A stretch of 37,328 bases of DNA from Lachnospiraceae bacterium (GTDB lineage Bacteria; Bacillota; Clostridia; Lachnospirales; Lachnospiraceae), in contig JAILPE010000064.1 of the NCBI GenBank assembly GCA_024699645.1, forward strand, positions 1-37,328, in the 5' to 3' direction. A model generated the notes under the pieces. It did not search any database, was not told the DNA's origin, and saw nothing but the letters and a program-made list of their open reading frames with translations. Shown one piece after another: positions 33,731 through 37,328 of this stretch. Every line of letters begins with the position of its first letter. Positions within the stretch are counted from its first letter, which is position 1. The position numbers and the translations under genes were made by a program.

Positions 33731-34626
33731 GAATGCCTGCCGTTTGAGAACTCCGGAATCTGAACCATTATTATGGCAACAAACATCACAATACAACCTA
33801 TGATCTCACGTCCACTCATACGTTCACCCAGAATGATCGCTCCGCCTATGACCGCAAACACCGATTCAAGGCTCATCAAAAGAGATGCAACCGCCGGTTC
33901 CGTGTACTTCTGCGCAACCATTTGGAGCGTGTATCCGATCCCGCCCGAAACAAGCCCGCAGTATATGATCGGTATCAAAGCGGACATTATCTTGTCGATC
34001 CCGGGATCTTCCGCGATAAATGCCACGATCCACGAAACTACGGCTGAAGTAAGGAACTGCAGTGCAGAGAGCTTTAACGGGTTTGCCCTTTTTGCAAAAT
34101 GATCACAGCACATAATGTGACCGCTGAACAGGATCGCGCATATGAAAACCAGGCCGTCACCGAACGAAAGGCTGAAACCTTCTGTCATGCATAAAAGATA
34201 CATTCCGACAAGTCCCAAAACAACTGCGGCCCAAACAAGCCATCCGCTTCGTTTCTTCAGAATAAACATACTCAGGATCGGGACAAAAAGAATATAAAGT
34301 GCAGTGATAAATCCGGCTTTCCCGGCAGACGTGTAGACGATGCCCGCCTGTTGAAAGAAAGTAGCTAAAGTTAAGAACAGTCCGCAACAGATACCTCCGA
34401 TAACCGTTACCCTTGTATTCCTTCTTTTATCTGCTTGTTGTGTTCCATCACCTTTATTTACAAGTGAAACCACACCGATCACAACCGCCGCAAGCGTCAT
34501 TCTCGATGCAGTAAACGTAATCGGCTCGATATACTCCATTCCCTCGCGTTGAAAAGCGAAAGCCGTTCCCCATATAATCGCGGTAAATAACAGCAGTATA
34601 TTGCCTATCAATTTCTTTTTGTTCAT
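33721..34626 (-). CDS. EamA (DMT superfamily) membrane transporter
   Basis: A 301-residue integral membrane protein with about ten predicted transmembrane helices arranged as two EamA repeats. The first repeat begins with ILLLFTAIIWGTAFAFQREG; the second has the PAVASLLMSLESVFAVIGG motif near the end. Members export metabolites such as amino acids or sugars, but the substrate cannot be read from sequence. The ATG follows AGAGGAAT. It lies 35 bases downstream of the ABC ATPase gene on the same strand and could be the last gene of that transcript. Its stop codon lies in a 40-bp tandem duplication. Confidence 0.9.
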   Translation of the reverse strand: MNKKKLIGNILLLFTAIIWGTAFAFQREGMEYIEPITFTASRMTLAAVVIGVVSLVNKGDGTQQADKRRNTRVTVIGGICCGLFLTLATFFQQAGIVYTSAGKAGFITALYILFVPILSMFILKKRSGWLVWAAVVLGLVGMYLLCMTEGFSLSFGDGLVFICAILFSGHIMCCDHFAKRANPLKLSALQFLTSAVVSWIVAFIAEDPGIDKIMSALIPIIYCGLVSGGIGYTLQMVAQKYTEPAVASLLMSLESVFAVIGGAIILGERMSGREIIGCIVMFVAIIMVQIPEFSNGRHSTG

Positions 34627-34661
34627 AATTCCTCTTTTTGCTGTCGGTATGCCTGCTTATC

Positions 34662-35630
34662 TCATTCAGTATATAATCTGGTAATGATCTCCTCCATAGG
34701 TAATTCCCTGATCTCAATATCGGTAAAATCGACTGACTTTCCGAGTACCGAAAGGAACTCCTTTACCTCGGTCTTATCAAGATCGAGCTCGACAGAGATC
34801 TTAGTCCCGTCATCATTTTTATTAACGCTCATGCCGTCTATGGAGTCGCCTTCAAACGGCACCGCAAGCGAAACATCAACTATCTTTTTATTTCCGAGAA
34901 GAAGCTTTAGACTCTTTAAGCTGTCATCAAAGATCTTCTTTCCGTGATTGATAACAATAACCCTCTCGGCAAGCTCTTCAACATCTCCGAGGTCATGCGT
35001 TGTCAGAATAAAGGTCACACCCTTTTGATTCATCTTCTTTATTGTATCCCTTATCGTCGCTTTGGCAATAACATCAAGGCCGATGGTGGGCTCATCGAGG
35101 AATACGACCTCCGGATCGTGCAGCATAGCCATTACGATCTCACATTTCATCCTCTCTCCGAGGGAAAGCACACGCGTAGGCTTGTGGATCACATCCTTTA
35201 TCCCGAAAAGTTCTGTCATCTCGCCGAGACGCTCCTCATAAACGTCATCGGGAATGCCGTAGATAGCTTTATTCATCGCAAAGCTGTCTGCGGGCGGAAT
35301 GTCGAAGATAAGCTGCGACTTTTGTCCGAACACTGCACCGATGCGTTTCACATACTTTGCCCTGTCTTTTGCCGGCGAGTATCCCATGATTTCAATTTCG
35401 CCCTCCGTCGGGAAAAGCGCACCGCACAGCATCTTTATGGTCGTCGATTTTCCGGCGCCGTTCGGGCCGAGCATACCGACGATCGTGCCCTTCTCTATTT
35501 CAAAGTCAATACCGTCAACAGCCCTGACCTCAATCTTTTTACGCTTAAAGAAACTTGCAAAAAAGCCCTTTTCGCTGCGTTTATATGTTGTATATATTTT
35601 CCTTAAATTCTTAACGTTTATGATTCCCAT
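34662..35630 (-). CDS. ABC-2 exporter ATP-binding protein
   Basis: The cytoplasmic ATPase of an ABC-2 type exporter whose two permease genes lie directly upstream. The 322 residues have Walker A GPNGAGKST (about 54-62), an LSLGERMKCEI signature (LSLGE instead of LSGGQ, a variant common in this subfamily), Walker B VVFLDEPT and switch TTHDLGDV. The N terminus carries an additional basic loop (FKRKKIEVRAVDG). A C-terminal regulatory part of about 85 residues follows. The ATG is preceded by GGAGGAAGAG. Substrate unknown. Confidence 0.92.
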   Translation of the reverse strand: MGIINVKNLRKIYTTYKRSEKGFFASFFKRKKIEVRAVDGIDFEIEKGTIVGMLGPNGAGKSTTIKMLCGALFPTEGEIEIMGYSPAKDRAKYVKRIGAVFGQKSQLIFDIPPADSFAMNKAIYGIPDDVYEERLGEMTELFGIKDVIHKPTRVLSLGERMKCEIVMAMLHDPEVVFLDEPTIGLDVIAKATIRDTIKKMNQKGVTFILTTHDLGDVEELAERVIVINHGKKIFDDSLKSLKLLLGNKKIVDVSLAVPFEGDSIDGMSVNKNDDGTKISVELDLDKTEVKEFLSVLGKSVDFTDIEIRELPMEEIITRLYTE

Positions 35631-35663
35631 TTATCTCTTCCTCCATGGAATGTCATAGTGCGG

Positions 35664-35763
35664 TTCGTCTCTCAGCCTCTCTGCCGGCCTGTCCGTCTTT
35701 TTCAGGCTCCCGTTTCGTCTCTCAGCTTCTCATCCGGCCTGTCCGTCTTTTTCAGCCTCCGAC
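35664..35763 (-). repeat. 50-bp tandem repeat spanning the ABC permease stop codon
   Basis: Two copies (35664-35713 and 35714-35763) with several differences. The right-hand copy contains the final codons and stop (35752-35754) of the 258-residue permease; the left-hand copy repeats them in the spacer before the ATPase gene. Confidence 0.88.
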
Positions 35764-36528
35764 TCCCTCATATCTGCGTATCATCCTGTTGTATATCCAT
35801 ATTCCGAACGTGAACACAAGTCCGCACGGGATAAGTCCGAGGAAATAAAGCGGTTCGGTGCCCTTAAGAAGCACCTGTGCCGGGAGCGACCCTATCATCG
35901 CCGCAGGTACAACAAAGGAAATGACGATTCCGAGACCTTTGCTGAAAATCCCTATGGGATAATTTCCGAAACTCGTGATGCTCGACGATATCTCATCAAG
36001 TCTCGAATTGCCAACCCAGATAAAGCTGATTGCCGCCATGATGAGGTAGAATCCCGCACTCGCGATTATTCCGCCGATAAAGAGCACGAACGCACTTAGG
36101 ACGCCCCAAATTCCCGAAACTCCCGTATTTACAAGCGATACGATAAGAACCACAAGGCCACCGACAAACAGCCCGACCTGCGAGGGTGAAAAGTTTGTAG
36201 TCACTATGTAAAAGAGCGGTGAAACCGGCTTTAACAGGACTGTTTCGAAGCTTCCGCCCCGCACGTGGTCCATCGTCGCCCAAAGCACCGACGAAAGGCA
36301 CATAGAGGCAATGCCGTTTGACATCGAGAATATCGATTGAAGCGCAAGCACCTCCCACATCGTCCAGCCCGGGAATTCAAGCCCGTTCGCGTAGATAACG
36401 ATGGTTACGATGGGGAACAATATATTTGAAAGCAGCGTAATTATCGTCGACAGCAAAAAATCCGTTCTGTAGGCCGTCGCCCTTACAAATGCTGTTTTTA
36501 TACAGGCAAGATATACCTTAAATCTCAC
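35752..36528 (-). CDS. ABC-2 family permease (DUF990/ABC2_membrane_6-like)
   Basis: A 258-residue membrane protein with about six transmembrane helices. The N-terminal pattern YLACIKTAFVRATAYRTDFL and the central DHVRGGSFETVLLKPVSPLFYI are typical of ABC-2 permeases of the two-permease type. It would form the membrane channel together with the product of the adjacent upstream gene, driven by the ATPase at 34662-35630. It begins 120 bases after the stop of the first permease, in a spacer without a clear terminator. Its ATG is preceded by AGGAGG. The 3' end is part of a 50-bp duplication. Confidence 0.88.
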   Translation of the reverse strand: MRFKVYLACIKTAFVRATAYRTDFLLSTIITLLSNILFPIVTIVIYANGLEFPGWTMWEVLALQSIFSMSNGIASMCLSSVLWATMDHVRGGSFETVLLKPVSPLFYIVTTNFSPSQVGLFVGGLVVLIVSLVNTGVSGIWGVLSAFVLFIGGIIASAGFYLIMAAISFIWVGNSRLDEISSSITSFGNYPIGIFSKGLGIVISFVVPAAMIGSLPAQVLLKGTEPLYFLGLIPCGLVFTFGIWIYNRMIRRYEGVGG

Positions 36529-36648
36529 GGTTCATCCTCCTAAACTTTTTATCTAATGCAGCCGTTCCTCTTTAACCCGGCCCATATATTTTCTGCGGGG
36601 TCTCCTCGAAACCGGAAAGAGTCGCCGGCTCTGCCCATTTCGGATTTC

Positions 36649-37328
36649 TCACGCGCCGACCGCCGTAAATCTTCGGATAGAGATCCGGTAGAACATCTCG
36701 CTTACCACCATCATGATCACGAGCGCGATCCCCTGGAACATGACCGCTTCCGGAACCGATGAGCCGAAGCCGCCGATATCGTTGCCGCCCGTCCAGACCA
36801 TCGCCGGCACGTAATTCGTGTACTGGAACGGCAGGAACATCATGATTTTGCGGACTGCTTCTGGGAAAAGGTTGATGGGGATAAGCGCGCCGGAAAGAAC
36901 GTTTGCGAGCAGCTGGTAAACAACCCTTATTCCCTGGGCGTTTACAAGGAAAAACGCCGTCATTCCGAGTGTGTAATTCACATAGAAATTCATCAGGAAC
37001 GTAATCGCGATCGAGAGGATCGTCCAGCCAGGATTCTCCGGCCTCATGTCTATCCCGAACAGAAGCGTCAGGATAAGCAGGCAGGGAATAAATTCGAAGA
37101 TGATGCCGAGAACTCTGTGTCCGAGCTTCTGCTCAAGCGCAAATCGTCTGTGATGAATGGGACGCAAAACAAAGGTCAAAAACTTTCCGGTCCTGATGAG
37201 CATCTGCAGATTCCAGTCCGCAAAGTCCATCGTAAGGTAACCGATAAGGGCCGACGCCCCGTAGTATCTGACCATCGCTTCAAAGCTCAACCCGGCGATA
37301 ATGGCAGTGTCGCCGTACACAGCTTTCC
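36649..37328 (-). CDS. ABC-2 family permease, N terminus beyond the window
   Basis: The visible 226 residues are the C-terminal part of a second ABC-2 permease paired with the neighbouring one. The frame stays open to the window edge (KAVYGDTAII...). In related proteins about 40 residues with the first membrane helix precede this point, so the GTG at 37320 is not taken as the start. Visible are the segment FLTFVLRPIHHRRFALEQKLGHR, which corresponds to the family's coupling region, and about five transmembrane helices. It would form a heteromeric exporter with the next two genes. Confidence 0.87.
   Translation of the reverse strand, partial: KAVYGDTAIIAGLSFEAMVRYYGASALIGYLTMDFADWNLQMLIRTGKFLTFVLRPIHHRRFALEQKLGHRVLGIIFEFIPCLLILTLLFGIDMRPENPGWTILSIAITFLMNFYVNYTLGMTAFFLVNAQGIRVVYQLLANVLSGALIPINLFPEAVRKIMMFLPFQYTNYVPAMVWTGGNDIGGFGSSVPEAVMFQGIALVIMMVVSEMFYRISIRRFTAVGA

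Overview
The window looks like a chromosomal piece of a motile, anaerobic, plant-fibre-degrading member of the Clostridia, most likely Lachnospiraceae (Butyrivibrio/Roseburia-like). This is inferred from gene content: ATP-type PEP carboxykinase, flagellin with FliS, a surface GH10 xylanase, an activase for the anaerobic ribonucleotide reductase, Veg, DUF951, T-box control of pheST, and AGGAGG-type ribosome sites. Base composition is intermediate, except for a clearly AT-richer block at about 2.0-6.0 kb. No rRNA, tRNA, CRISPR array, transposase or phage gene was seen.

Layout. 0-2 kb: tail of an unknown gene, then pckA (minus) with a clear promoter and a repeated motif upstream. 2.4-5.9 kb: an AT-rich minus-strand ABC-2 export module (permease, broken ATPase relic lacking Walker A, small membrane protein, intact ATPase). 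6.0-7.5 kb: pheA (chorismate mutase/prephenate dehydratase) behind a Phe-rich leader peptide and a terminator, a classical attenuator. 7.6-15.6 kb (plus): a membrane EAL phosphodiesterase, then a sigma-28-type promoter and a flagellar cluster made of a 1036-residue unknown protein, flagellin, FliS and a DUF951 protein. 15.7-20.8 kb (minus): membrane-anchored GH10 xylanase translationally coupled to a coiled-coil protein, and an OmpR-type two-component pair. 21.0-24.5 kb: Veg, a GNAT acetyltransferase, TadA, a radical-SAM activase and an unknown 221-residue protein. 24.5-29.5 kb (minus): a dCache chemoreceptor, a Sir2 deacetylase, a DHH phosphoesterase and IspF. 29.6-33.7 kb: pheST behind a T-box leader. 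33.7 kb to the end: an EamA transporter and an ABC-2 system of one ATPase and two permeases, the last running off the edge.

How it fits together. Phenylalanine is sensed twice by different RNA mechanisms: charged tRNA-Phe is read by a T-box before pheST, and its depletion by a stalled ribosome on a Phe-rich leader before pheA. The EAL protein, chemoreceptor and flagellar genes form the motility theme, and the xylanase the fibre-degradation theme.

The most unusual non-coding pattern is a set of four unrelated genes (EAL protein, xylanase, EamA transporter, ABC permease) whose last codons, stop codon and start of the 3' untranslated region are tandemly duplicated in units of about 31-50 bp. 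All statements come from reading the sequence. Family assignments are from motif recognition without database searches.
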